A program made the translations under genes and the position numbers. From positions 15,248,098 through 15,312,097 of the forward strand of contig OX344756.2 in the NCBI GenBank assembly GCA_947034885.2: a stretch of DNA of 64,000 nucleotides. The letters run 5' to 3'. A model generated the notes under the pieces. The model worked only from the letters and a program-made list of their open reading frames with translations. It was not told the origin of the DNA and did no database searches. This DNA comes from Thuidium tamariscinum (Eukaryota > Streptophyta > Bryopsida > Hypnales > Thuidiaceae). Shown one piece after another: positions 25,753-37,859 of the stretch; position 1 is the first letter of the stretch; each line of letters starts with the position of its first letter.

Positions 25753-26070
25753 ATATATGGGGAATTTCGTTAAAATGGCGGTATTCCACATGCCATTTTC
25801 ACACCTTGACATCTAGGACAAGTATACATTGCTAATATCTAGGACACTTTTAGATTTCTGAAATCTATGACAAGCATAGATATTAGACCAAACAATCTAA
25901 AAATCTAGGATTGGTATAGATTTCAGAAATCTAGGAGAGTTGTAGATTTTCAAAATCTAGTACAGGTGTAGATCCTAGGATAGAAAAAACGGTTCAGACC
26001 GCGCAGTCTAAATTGCTCAAAAGCGCCAATTTAACGAAATGGTGCCATTTTAACGAAATTTCCCATATAT
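25753..26070. mobile_element. MITE-like inverted-repeat element, about 318 bp
   Basis: The left end (25753-25779, atatatggggaatttcgtta...) and the right end (26044-26070, ...taacgaaatttcccatatat) are inverted copies, about 27 bp with one mismatch. Flanking AT repeats hide the target duplication. Between them, 25805-25985 is a degenerate direct repeat built on (a)atctaggacaagtatagat-like units of about 30-35 bp. There is no coding capacity. The class of DNA transposon cannot be told without a clear duplication. Confidence 0.7.
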
Positions 26071-26198
26071 ATTGTGTATGAATCAGGGTTATCATCAGAT
26101 CGAGGATGATGAGAAAGTGAAGAAAGTTTATTAACTTTCAAATGTTAACATAAGTCACATTTTAAAGAGTAATTATAAAATTGATTACAATATCCCCC

Positions 26199-26594
26199 TT
26201 TAATAAGGCCCTGACCGCGTTAAGTCCCGCGCCGCTCCTTTGGCGTGGCTAGCTCCTAACTTGCAAAAGTCCATCTTCACAAGTTAGTAATTCCAAGGTG
26301 AGAAATGGACCAACTTCTAATCTGCACCCTATACTCTTGAGGTCTAACTTAGTCTCACCCATGGGCTCCTCCAACTCCTCACTTGGAGTTGGGAATGGGA
26401 GCTAACTCCCGGTGCCACGCTTACCTTCGCATCGCCGCCCTTCACATCCAATTCCAAGGTATAGGCCTCCCTTCCTTCCAAGTGTGGGGTCCTCCCGCCC
26501 CACACTTAGCCCAATCGGGGTCTGCCTATGACTTAAGAGTCACAATGCATCCCCGCCGTGAACCCAACCCCAAGCCACTCGTGGGGGCATTACA
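26199..26594 (-). repeat. 3' LTR of the nested Gypsy element
   Basis: It aligns along its whole length with 46676-47072. Shared text includes ccaactcctcacttggagtt and catccccgccgtgaaccca. The differences are mostly transitions, as expected of old, methylated LTRs. The adjoining purine-rich tract on the right marks it as the 3' LTR. Confidence 0.88.
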
Positions 26595-26605
26595 TCCTCC
26601 CCCAC
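26595..26605 (-). promoter_or_regulatory. Polypurine tract of the nested Gypsy element
   Basis: On the minus strand, GTGGGGGAGGA lies directly before the TGTAATG start of the 3' LTR. This is where plus-strand DNA synthesis is primed in LTR retrotransposons. Confidence 0.8.
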
Positions 26606-26712
26606 TTAGAACACTTGATGTCTTCATTAAAACACATCTTTTAGCGTTCTTCCCTCGCTAGTTCACAAAGGAGTCACATGCACTTTACTTCAGGGTGACC
26701 ATTCTTGGGTGC

Positions 26713-29700
26713 TGTGAGTCCTGTCATTGTCACTCAGGCCTCGGATTTTTCTTTTTTCGCTTATCGCTCATATTTAGGGTTATCATGGTTAAAAATCAAC
26801 TAAAAAGAGAGTTCAAAGTAGGATTGATACAATTCCCTATAATTACGAGGAATTGATTACAATTATTTCGGAGTACCTTAAAAGACTCCTTAGAGCCAAT
26901 TTCTATGTCTTATTAGATGATGAAATATGATATTAAGCAGTTACCAAGAGGTTGCACTAATTAATATTTGGGAGACAAATTAGTGCAAAAGTACCAAGAC
27001 GAGCTTTATCATAATTCTTGAAGGGTCTTGGTAGGATTGGGCTAATTGTCAACCATGGGATTCCGATAGTCACCTAAGAATGTAGCGGCGAAGCTAACTT
27101 GTGGAGATTCCCTTGTAGAGAATGATTTTTCCCCGGAGGAATTAATTTCGCTATAGTATAATCTCGATTTTATTTAGATAGTGTGGGTTTTTAGTGAAAC
27201 TTTGCACTTGTCTTTAGGGGGCTTCCTAGAAGATCCCCTAAAAGTTTCGTAATTTTCTAAATTCAAGAAATGACTCCATGGGAAGACAACTGCTTTTACC
27301 AACAATGGGAAATTTATAGGAAATTTATAGGAAATTCCATGATGATGATAAAATCCCACTAAAAATTAGGATAGTATGTTTTAGCATAAATAAGCGCTTT
27401 GCCAAATTTCAAGACATTTTGACATCAACAAGTACCAAAATTGGTAGTGGCAACAAGTTCTAATGGTTTTACCAAATTTCTTGCGAGTTGACCAGCGTAC
27501 GGGGAGCATACGGAGTCCAATTTGGGTCAACTTAGACTCTTTCTTAACATTCTTGGACCTTCTCAACAATCCTAGCTAGTCAAAAAACTTTTGGGAAAAA
27601 TCAATTCCAAAAGATAGATTTTCTACCTTTTTTATTGAATCGTAATTGTTAGCTTTTGAGCGCAATTAGGCTCCGGGAGAAAGGGGTACCCTTACGCTAA
27701 TTTGGATCTTCTGAAACTATTGGCACTGTCCGTTTGGAAATCAGACCATTTCTCCAAAAGTTAGAGTAGTTATAGCAGTAGAATAGATTTTTTAACATTA
27801 ATTTGGTTTTTTCTTAGGTAGATTAGAATGTAACTTGAAGGGGGAGGAGGCCTTGAAAATGTATAAAAGGCCTCCCCCTCCCCTCATTCCACACCTCTTA
27901 CCTCATATACACACAAATCTCTTACATCCTATATACCTTATACGCCATAACCACATTCTATACATTCTTTTTCAAACATCCTCTATCATTCTATATTGCA
28001 TTTGATTTCCTACATGTCCACATTACAAGGTTCTTGGTACTACCCAAAACTCTTGCCTCTCTTTTATGCATTTGAATTTCATTACAATCTTGATATTTTC
28101 TTGTTGTAAGACATCCAAAGGACTTGGAGGTACCTTTGGGGAGCTTAACTAATACACTTGTGTTCTTGCTTGAAGCCTTGACACCAAAATTATGTGATTT
28201 AAGTCTTTTGACAAGGGATTCACAGCCTGGATTGGCTTATCGAGGATCCCCCTAAGCTTAAACATTTAATTGAGGTCCTTGTTTGCATTGCAGGAATTTG
28301 GGTAGGATCCAAACTTCTTTTAGTCTTTGAGTAGACAAAACTTTGGCAAAATTATCCTAAAATTTGAGGTTAATCCCTCTTATACGGTGAAGCTATCGCC
28401 AAAATTTTAAGATTTTTGACAAAATTCCATCACGTAGTTTCCAAAGTTTGGGCTTAATTCTCCAAACGGCGAAGTTTTGACTTACTAACAATTTTTGAAT
28501 TGAATTTGGTTTAAAGGGTCCCTCAAGGAGACCCCAGTTGGTTTAAGAACCATTGTGGCAACAACCACCTTAATATTCTCAATCCAATATGAACCAACAA
28601 CCAACCCAAAGGAATAGACAATCCATTGATACCCGCCACCACCGGCCGGCCTATACCCGACCAGGTCGATGTCCGACCGAGCCAGCTAATGGCTAAGCAG
28701 GCTGTCAGATGGCAGAGGTTACTTAATCACAGTGGGCAGCTGATTGATTAGCGAGCCCATTCTCACATCATACATCAGTTTCTAAAAAACCAAAACCCTG
28801 GGAGGATACCTTCAGGTCTCATTTTGGATTTTTTTCCAAATTTTCAAAGCAATAAGCTTTGGAAGGAAAACTAAAAGTTCAAGGAGAGAATTTAGGGAGG
28901 GATTTGTCAGAGGGACATTAAATTTCAATTGTTTGGAATTCCTTTCTCTTCATAGAATCAAGGTAGGAAGAACTTCCAAAATAGATAGTTTGAGGCAAGA
29001 TCCAGAGAGAAATGAGCTTGGGAAAGGGTCTCAAGAAATCTGATTTTTGCTAAAGTCAACTCAGTTTGACCAAGCCAAAATTTGGAGGGACAACCCATCC
29101 CACAAGGGAGCATCTCAGCCACTGAGTAAGCTTACAGACTAAATACAACTTCAATTCAGAACATGTGGGGGGTGCATCAGTTTGGAAAAATTTGAATTCC
29201 TTCAAAGTCAACTCAATTTGATTGGCCCAAAGCTTGGAGGAGACAAATCAGCCCCATGGGGAGCACCTCACTCATTGAACACACTCACAGGCTGTGATCC
29301 AGTTTCAAAACTCACAAGAACAATCAATCCAGCACAAGTGCATTCAAAGAAAACATCTCTCAAACTCTCAAGCTAAAAGTATATTAGTATGTGTGGAAGT
29401 TGGAATGATATGCAAGTGTTAGTGTTAGGGAAGGAAGGTTAGGCCCAAGTAGAGAATCATTGACTTTTGCGTCACGGTTAGGCTTGATAGAAAAGACAAA
29501 TAGAAAAAAACAAATAAAAAAATAGTTTGACTTTGAGAAGTTTAGAGGTTTGCCAAATTAGAGAAAAATTGGAAAACCTCAGTTGTAGTAGAATTGACTT
29601 TTAAGAGCATTTAGTGATTAATTTTGAAAATTAGATTATATTAGGATAATTTATAGGTTGACCTTGGAGGCCATTTAAAAGAAAAGAAAGGAGCTCAAAA

Positions 29701-32059
29701 GATAAAGAAAATTACAAAAAGAAGTTAAAAAAAAAGAATGAGGCTTTGAAGGAAAATACCCCATTCAAAAGTATTTAAGAAAATAACAAACACCATATTC
29801 AAATACGAGAACGTCGAGATGGAAGTGGAGTGAGTGCAACGTGGGGAATTTATGGAGTCACGTGAAGACCTTGAAGTTGTCATAATGGAGGTTAGTCTTT
29901 AAAAAATCTCTTTTGTTCTCATTTTTTCCACAATTTTCTTAAACGTAGAATTTAGCCATTTAGAAAATAACATGAATTTAGAGTTACCCAAAGCCCACAA
30001 CGTCATTGAAAATTAAACAAGATAGAATTGATAGGGAATATAGATTTTTGAATTTTAGACATTTGATTAGAAGTAGAAGTAGAAAGTTAAAAGTCATAAG
30101 GAATTCTAAAGAAAAGTAATTGATAGGGAAATTTTGGTGGACCGGATAAGGGTCAAAATTTACTTATGACAATCTTATCCAAGGAATAAATAGTGAAAAT
30201 TGACATTGATAAACTAAGGATGGTAAAAGGATAAACCCAAAGGAATTTGACCATTTAGATAAATAAAATAAAAGAGTTTTAACAAGGTAAAATTTTGATG
30301 AACCGGTCAACGGTCAAAATTTACCACAAAAAATCACTTTTATTCTAAGGTCAAATATTGAGGTTTTTACTTTTGAAAGGATAAAATTATTCCTCTTTTA
30401 ACTCAAATTGTCTATTTCGAGTAGTCAAAATTAGTCAAGTAATACACTAATGAGAGTAAAAGACAATCGAAGGACAAATTAGGAATAGAATCCTATAGAA
30501 GACATCTTAGAACGAAAAAAACCCACATCTACTTTGAATTTGATCAACCGGTGAAGAAGTTAGAATAGAACAAAAATTTAGCTAAAACTTGCTCATTTCT
30601 ATGAAGGTCAAATAAGATTGACCAAATCAAGTGAAACTTTAGACTCCTATAGATATTAAAAAATAGAAAATAATCAAAAATACTTATCCAATTTCGATAA
30701 TTAGAACATCCACAGTCAACGAATGAAATTTAGAAGGTTAACCCCTAAAGCCCTAAACAACATTTTTTGAGATTATAAATTTTTTGGGCAGCTCACTATA
30801 GATGGAGTTTTTATTTTTTCTCTTTGAAATTTTGAAACAATGTGTGCCCAAAGAGTAACTTTAAGGCCCAACAATTTTCATAACTTTTGACTTCACGGTT
30901 AAAAAATTATGGCAAGATATGTTGTTTTCTTTACTCGGTGGGCAGACTAGGCAGCTGAAAAAACTTCTTCAAAATTTTTTTTTTTAAAAAGTGAAATTTC
31001 AAATTGGTTCTTTAGGTTTATACAGATATGGGAAGCTTTGAATCAATCCATTCCAATCAATGAGTCAAAAGTTATGAAGATTTTGAGTTTGAGGTAGTTT
31101 GTGGCCAGTTAGAGAATCTCTACAATACAAAAAAAGTTTGAAATTCTTCATTTAATTCAATTTTTCATATTTTTGGAAAAAAATAAAAACAAAAGGTCTA
31201 GATTGTTTATTATAACATTTTAACCATTGGGATTGAAAATTTTCAATTCCATGAATAAAATGTTCACAATTTAGTATTTTGGCTCATTTTTTACTTCTTT
31301 CTACTTACTTATTTTTTCCTATATGTTGTACAATTCCAAATGGTTTGAAATTTTTTGAGAATGTAGCCAACTTGCATTGAAGTATGAATTCAAAGATTCT
31401 CCACCATTTTGAATTTTTTTTCACACAAATATGACCTTGTGAAGTGCAACTGCCCGGATTTTCGCAGGGATAAAAAAACAATTTTTGTCAATTCAAATGC
31501 TTCTATCTTGCAATCTACACGGTGGAAATTTCTGAAATTTTTTCCACATGTTTACAAACCACCTTACTACAAGATCATACGGTTACATGTGTCAAAAATG
31601 TATTTTAAGAAAAAAATTGCACTTGTATTAGAAATGGCAGTTTTGGAGCATTTTTGGTGAAAACATAGTCAAAAACCTTTAGGGGTTAAACATCCAAATT
31701 TCATTTGCAATTAATTGATAGGGAATTAGGATTAACCATAGGTTTTTTTAACAAATTAGGAAGAACAAGACGAGTTCTATAAAGTCAACCCAATTCGCTT
31801 GACTTTTGAATATCATTCGATAATACTTAGTTGAATTGTGGTAGCTAAATTCAACCAAACCTTAGAGTAAAGTTATTTCAACCTAGCAATTGCAAGCAGG
31901 TCGACTAGGAGTAGGAAATTAGAAAGATCCATTGCTTGGAAGGCGTAATTGGATTACACATAGGTCAGACACCTACTAGGAATTATTCACAAAAATAGTA
32001 GAACCCGATTGTGTACACTTTATTGAGTTTATTCTAAGGATGGGAATAAAGCGCCCACA
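26713..32059 (+). mobile_element. Element B1: 5.35-kb TG...CA insertion, probably a solo long LTR or non-autonomous element
   Basis: Starts TGTGAGTCC and ends GCGCCCACA. The 5-bp duplication ggtgc is at 26708-26712 and 32060-32064, which proves a single insertion into the Gypsy 3' region. There is no coding sequence. A TATA box (tataaaag, 27862-27869) lies 1.15 kb in. The first 1.85 kb matches 53096-about 54710 closely and 40300-42200 more loosely. A GC-rich block with CCGGCC/CCGACC words follows at 28625-28700. The last 110 bp (31950-32059) matches the end of B2. No second copy of the start is found near the end, so a two-LTR structure is not visible. Confidence 0.8.
27862..27869 (+). promoter_or_regulatory. 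TATA box of element B1, inside a hairpin
   Basis: tataaaag lies between the arms GGAGGCCTT (27846-27854) and AAGGCCTCC (27867-27875), with further G-rich/C-rich pairing outside. The same arrangement is in the copy at 54150. Confidence 0.7.
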
Positions 32060-32064
32060 GGTGC

Positions 32065-32711
32065 CATACCCTAGTACTCATGACTCATCCTTAGAGCGAG
32101 CATTTTTCTAACTTTCATCTTAAGCAATTTTCGTTGGTCTGGCTAACACTCTTTTAGACTAGCTCTTTGTTAACTCCTTCAAATCTCTTTTCGTGGTGTG
32201 CCCTTCTGATCTTGCATGCCACAAAACAAGTTACAGACACTTTTTTTCAACCGGTCTGCCGGTAGAATGTGTTCCGGGATAGCAACTTCCATCCTTGGTT
32301 CACCCGTTGGGACATGATTGGCCATCTATGCATGCATCACTCCTAAGTAAGCCTAGCTAGAGAATCCTCTAGTAGCTTGGCTTCCACACCTCGGACTCGC
32401 CACATCCTCGCCTATTGTTCATCCCTTCTAGACTTCAAATAGGTCCCCTAGGTGGTGTCCATCATCATGATTTTCACTTTCCACTATGGTTCCCTCTTTG
32501 ACTTAGTACTCTCTCCCTTAAGGTAGAACTAAACATTCATAATTCACCATTCTATTTCTAGGGGGTTGTCTTTATTATACTCCCCATTTTTTTTATCTGA
32601 ACGTTGAGAGTTGTCTCTGAATTCCAAGGTGTCCCTTCCCTAATTAAAAGATGTGATGTCCTCATAACATGTTTACTTCCTTCAAAGCTTTTGTTGAATC
32701 TTTTTAGTTAT
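32065..32711 (-). other. Gypsy 3' untranslated part, between pol and element B1
   Basis: It continues the nested Gypsy element downstream of its last coding fragment. No open frame or motif was recognised. The text resumes on the other side of B1 at 26707-26606. Confidence 0.5.
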
Positions 32712-33278
32712 TCAGTGCTTTGGTCTAGCAGCGATCCTCTTTCTTCCCATATCCTCTCCAATGTCACTTGATTGGATGTTGTTGTTTTCCACAAGGGGTT
32801 CTTTAGTGCCTTTCTTTACTTTAATCTTGCTAACCTCCTTCTTTTCCTTTTCCATTTGCTTCTCTCGGATGTCCCAAGCATGCATTAGATGCTTCATATG
32901 CCCCAAGTAAACCGTGCTAATCCATTCAAATTCGAATTGAGAATAGCCATGCATGATACACTTATACTGTTTTGCCATTTTGCCTATTTTCCTTGACCTG
33001 ATGATAGACTTCACCTTACCTATCACACCATCCCAAGTCTCATGCTCATATGGCAGTCTAGGGTCTTCTTGCCACAAATACAAGTTCCTATCATCCATAT
33101 GGTACTTTTCCAAAAGGGATACATGAAACATTGGGTGTATCGGCTTACTTGTTTTCTTTGGCAAGTCTAAGACATAAGTGTCTTTATAGATGATCTTCTC
33201 GATTGAAAAAGGGCCTATCCACTTTGTTGACCACTTGAGTGATATTTTAGGCGAGATGTTCAAGTTTTGGGAATTCAA
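32712..33278 (-). pseudogene. Gypsy pol C-terminus: integrase tail with chromodomain-like region
   Basis: The frame includes KWIGPFSIEKIIYKDTYVLDL and HPMFHVSLLEKY, the usual integrase C-terminal text of Ty3/Gypsy elements. A segment VIGKVKSIIRSRKIGKMA...FEWIS then sits where chromoviruses have a chromodomain. The aromatic cage is not clear, so the chromodomain call is tentative. It is followed by a Lys/Glu-rich tail. Confidence 0.7.
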
Positions 33279-33602
33279 CCATACTTTGTCTCCTACTTAA
33301 AACTCTACTTCTCTTTTATGTTTGTTTGCTGCATCACAGTAGTACAGTTACAACCTCAACAAACGCGCTCTACAGTTCCTTAGAAGTACTTCACGGTGCT
33401 CCGTGACTTCCACTACTTGGTCGGAATAGAAACCTGAGAGCCTTTCTTGGTTGCGGTGCTATTCACCCCGCCCCTTGGCTAAGTCCACTAGCTTCAATGC
33501 CTCTTGTCCATAGACAATCTTGAAGGGCGTTTTTCTATGAGAATGCATGGGTGTTGTGTTGTAACAATGTTTTGCCACTGAGATTACATTTGGCCAGTCC
33601 AA

Positions 33603-34496
33603 TTAATCCCCTTCACAAAACAAATGCATATACATATTTATGACACGGTTTATTTTCTCCGTTTGACCATCACTTCCAAGTCTACAGGCCGTTGTTATTG
33701 TTAAGTCCATACCCGATTTGCGCAACAAGTGTTGCCAAAAAAATGTCTGAAACACTTTATCTCTATCACTGAAGATATTCCAAGGCAGTGCTCTCTCTTT
33801 CATCCAATGCTTGAAAAATAACTCCTCCATCAGCTCCGCCGAGTACTTCTTCATGGTGGGTATGAAGGTAGTCCACTTGGACAACCGACACACTATCACC
33901 ATTACACAATCATATTCCTCTACTTTGGGAATTCCAGTCAGAAAATCCATTGATATAGAATGGAATGGCCTCTCTAGGATGGGCAATGGCAAAATCAATC
34001 CCACCTTTTTTTGAGTCGTGTGCTTGCTCATTTGGCATTTGACACAAGACTTAATATAATCCTCCACATCTATTTTCATCAAGGGCTAAAAATACTGCTT
34101 CTTCAACTCCACTATGGTGGTTAAGACATCCTTGTGCCTCGCCATTGGCGTATCATGATAGTTATGCAACAACTCCTTTCTCAGGTCTCCCTGTGGAATG
34201 TAGAGTCGGGTTTGCTTGGAATAGTGTAACCTATTTTTCCTCTTAATCTGATGGATCCTTTTGGACAAAATCGATTCCTTCACCAAGTCCTTTCTTCCAT
34301 CAAAGAGATGGTTATGTGCGATCGCGTCTGGATCCACTTTCATTGCCTCACTCACTCTGTACAAAAAGTACCTTTGTACATCATCTTCTTCATCTTGCTC
34401 CACTAGCATGAGGATGCGCTGCGACAACCACTCTTCTTCTCTACCTAATGCATCTGGCACCAAGTTATTCTTTTCTGGCTTATGGATGATTTTCAC
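33603..34496 (-). pseudogene. Gypsy integrase core with zinc-binding HHCC region, one nonsense codon
   Basis: The upstream half ends RNase H with HKPEKNNLVPDALGREEEW and starts the integrase with HNYHDTPMARHKDVL. A TAG at 34086-34088 then interrupts the frame, which continues in phase as KIDVEDYIKSCVKCQMSKH (the paired cysteines). The core has SMDFLTGIPK (first Asp), IFSDRDKVF (second Asp) and GQTEKINRV (Glu). The TAG stands where a Trp codon is usual in this family, consistent with a G-to-A change. The remaining frame, 33300-33600, is broken. Confidence 0.8.
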
Positions 34497-34503
34497 ATTT
34501 ATG

Positions 34504-35054
34504 GAAACGATGGTGTCATACCACCTTAACTCTTTTGGAGTCGCTTGTACCTTAGATTGTAAGTACTTGAGTGAGATATTATTAGTGAAGACCTTGGTCT
34601 TTTTACCTCAAATCACATTGTATTTTCAGGCCTTCAGGTAGTGTACCATTGCATACAACTCATTTTTGTGCGTAGGCTACCTCAATTGACACCTACTCAA
34701 TTTTTTGTTCTCATAAGCAACATGATGTTCACCTTGTATGATCACCCTACTAATAACAAAGTTGCTTGCATCTGTGTGCACTTTGAATGGCTTGTCAAAC
34801 TTTAGGTACTTAAGTACATTTGTACTAGAAAAGAGCTTCCTCAACTCCTTAAAAGTCCCATCTTCTACCTCAATCCACTTAAGGACTTTGCCTTCCTTGA
34901 CCAACAAGTCAGAGAGGGGTTCCGCCACTTTAGAGAAGTTCTTAACAAACTTTTGGTAGTAATTTGCCAATTCTAAGAAAGACTTAACTCCTTTTTGAAT
35001 TTGTAGCACTTCCCAGTCCACTATGGCTTCTATCTTCTTGAGGTCAGGCCTGAT
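34504..35054 (-). pseudogene. Gypsy RNase H region (left half of the split pol)
   Basis: Begins after the inserted element with IRPDLKKIEAIVDWEVLQ and runs through FLELANYYQKFVKNFSKVAEPL, LFSSTNVLKYLKFDKPF and VHTDASNF (RNase H catalytic Asp). Frame breaks follow near 34680. The text joins in sense to the RT fragment ending at 37069. Confidence 0.78.
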
Positions 35055-37068
35055 CTCGAGGGGTGCACTAAATATAACCTTAAGACATCACGTGCGTGCA
35101 AGGCCCTATTGGGTTGGGGCTATGTAGGTACATTTGTTGAATTTAAATTGGGCTATCTTTAGGTAAATTCCTAAAACCATCTCATTTCAATCACCCTACC
35201 TTTCATTCTAAAATTTTTGCAATGTAAATTTAGAATACCCTAGGTTCATTATAAACAAAAAAGATCTACACCTTTAGCCCCAACATTTGTAGGATCAAAA
35301 TGAAAATCTTAAAGGTTTAGAAATTTTCCTTACATGTGATATTGCAAAGAGGCTAGAAAAGCAATTTGGATACAACCGTTGCAATGTAAAACAATTAAAC
35401 GTGGAATACACCATAAAATGTAGAGAAAAATAACAAAAAATAAAAACCAACAAGATTCACAAACCTGAGACAAATGTAACACATTGAAACGATGGAGCAA
35501 TGGAAAGAAGGCTGAAACCATGAAGATATACAAAGCATAGCCACAAAAATTCTTACATGAATGTAGTCAAAGAATGCTTTGTGTACAAATCAATGCACAG
35601 TGTATTCAGAAACACAAGACAAAATTGTCAAAATATAATCCCCAAAGCACAAGTTGCATAAAAAAAACGTCTATCATTTTGCTCTTTGAATGCATTACAA
35701 AAATGTTTGCCAAAAAATAAAGCAATAGTCTAGCAAAAAAGAAATGCAAACCAAAATGGCAGCTTCTAAAACTCTTCCCTTTCACTTCTAGAACGCAATG
35801 AAAGAACTTGCACATTCCACAACAACACTACGATGAATATAAATAAGGAAATAAGGTTGACATGGCAAAAGAATTGAAAGAAGTGAAGGATTCAGTGATT
35901 GCAGAGCAACTGACCTCAACGCATTGTACAAGTAACCCAGCATTTGGGAGACACGACTTCAGCATTTGCACCATGAATCTTGATCTCTTGTTGCCATCCA
36001 CTTTGAAGAATCTATTATAGCTCATGTAGCTTTGTGGCACTAAGTGCATCCAATGGATTGATTTGCAGTTTCTTTGGGGCTTTAACCCTAAACCTGCTTC
36101 ACCCTAAATCCTAAATTGAATAACCTGCCCCCACCCTAAGCAATTCTAAACCAAAGAACTTGCCCCATCCTAAGCACTACAAATTGTAAGGATAGCCTAA
36201 TTAGTTGCTTGAATTTTCAATTTCATACGCAATTACACTCTTAGAGTTTTTTGCAAGAATCATATGCGCATTCTCAAGACAAAAAGAAACAAGAATCTGT
36301 TGCCCTCAATAAGCTCCAAATCCTAAATGCAAAAATTGACCCCCAAAATGCAAGAAGAAGTGAGTGAGTACACCTCATTTTCATACATGCTAAACATCCA
36401 CGTCGGCAACTCTCGACTCTAGGGTTCCGAGTAAAACCGCCCTGTCCATGTTGATTTGCGCCTGCAATTTTTGGATCACCCACTCAGCTATGTACTTCCT
36501 TGCTTTGAATATTGAATTCATTATCTAACTATGTGAAATTCTTAACAATGCATTTCAAAACATTATAACCTTCCTCAATTGTCACTAGCGTTCTCAAACA
36601 AACTGGACGAGACAAACTGCAGCAAAACTCCAAAAATCTAACTGGAGACAAATTCATAGAACAATCAGTTTAACGGGAAGTGAGCGTTGACCATCCGGAA
36701 GAGGTTCATCCAAAAATTCCCATCCATTGTCCCCAAACGCCACCCAAGACGCCAGCTTATTACATTAACAGTCTGATTTGTATTTACAACTTAGCCCTTT
36801 GGATTCCCAAAATCTAACTTAGTATACTTTTCAAAAGTTCAGATTTTTGGAGGGACTTTTTGGTAGGCTACCTTAGAAAAAAAAATAGGTAAAGTGATAT
36901 AATATCTACTAGCCTTTAGTATTTATAATGAGGAATAACCCTTTCTAGTGATGCTACTTTAATTCTAAAAATTGTCTAAAATTTAGGACAAGTTAATTAA
37001 AACCACCCTTCATTCGATTGCACGTTACAGTTAAAGAAATTGGGAGTGCCCCCCCCCCCCCCCCCGAG
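35055..37068. mobile_element. 2.0-kb DNA-transposon-like insertion with 8-bp duplication (hAT-like)
   Basis: The Gypsy pol text breaks at ggcctgat, present at both edges (35047-35054 and 37069-37076). The inserted segment starts ctcgaggggtgcac and ends gtgc, a run of 17 C (37049-37065), then gag. Its ends are thus short inverted repeats, with the right G/C run expanded. An 8-bp duplication is typical of hAT elements. No transposase is visible: only short minus-strand frames of 60-73 codons, so it is non-autonomous. A CCCTAAAC-like patch lies near 36080. Confidence 0.68.
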
Positions 37069-37076
37069 GGCCTGAT

Positions 37077-37856
37077 ACTTTCTCCACTCAGGATATGTCC
37101 CAAAAACTCTAACTCCTCTAAGAAAAATTCACTCTTCTTGTCATTTGCATAAAGCTTGTGTTCTTGCAATTTGGTCAACACCTTGGCCACATCCTTTGTA
37201 TGCTGCTCTTCTATCTTTGAGAATACTAAAATGTCATCAATGTAGATAATCATGCACTCATCCAAGATGCCATGAAATAGTAAGTTCATAAGCAAGGTGA
37301 AAGTTGCATATGCATTGCAAAGCCCAAATAGCATCACCAAGAACTCATAAGAACCATACCTTATTCTTATGGCACTTTTATGTACATTCACTTTACTTAT
37401 GTAGATTTGATAGTACCCTGACTTCAAGTCAATCCGGCCGAAGTATTGAGCTCCCGCCAACCTATCCATCAAATCATCCGTCCTAAACAACGGGTAATTA
37501 TTCTTGATGATAATTTTATTCAAGGCCTGGTAGTCGATGCACATTCTAAGTTTATATCTCTTCTTGCTCACAAAGAGCACCGGCGCCCCATATGGTGATT
37601 TGCTAAGCTTGATGTAACCTTTGGCTAGCAACTCAGAGATTTGTCTTTTGAGCTCATCCAATTCTTTTTGGTTAAGACTATATGGTGCCTTGTTAGGGGG
37701 CTCTGCCCCTAGCTCCAATTCTATTTTATGGTTCACCTCTTTTCTTTGAGGCAACTCCAAAAATAATTCATTAGTAAGAACATTATGAAATACTTCTAAC
37801 ATCTTAAGATACTTCTCTTTTTGCATGGTAACCCTAAAGTTGGGTTTTGATGGCAA
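37077..37856 (-). pseudogene. Gypsy reverse transcriptase (right half of the split pol)
   Basis: An open frame of about 260 codons carries RT motifs in order: KRYKLRMCIDYQALNKI, GRIDLKSGYYQI, FLVMLFGLCNAYATF, and IYIDDILVFSK with the catalytic YIDD near 37225. FLGHILSGESIRP follows, exactly where the 2.0-kb element cuts in. The usual Pro in FGLCNAP is Tyr. Upstream the frame reaches the protease-RT linker. Confidence 0.85.
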
Positions 37857-37859
37857 AGA

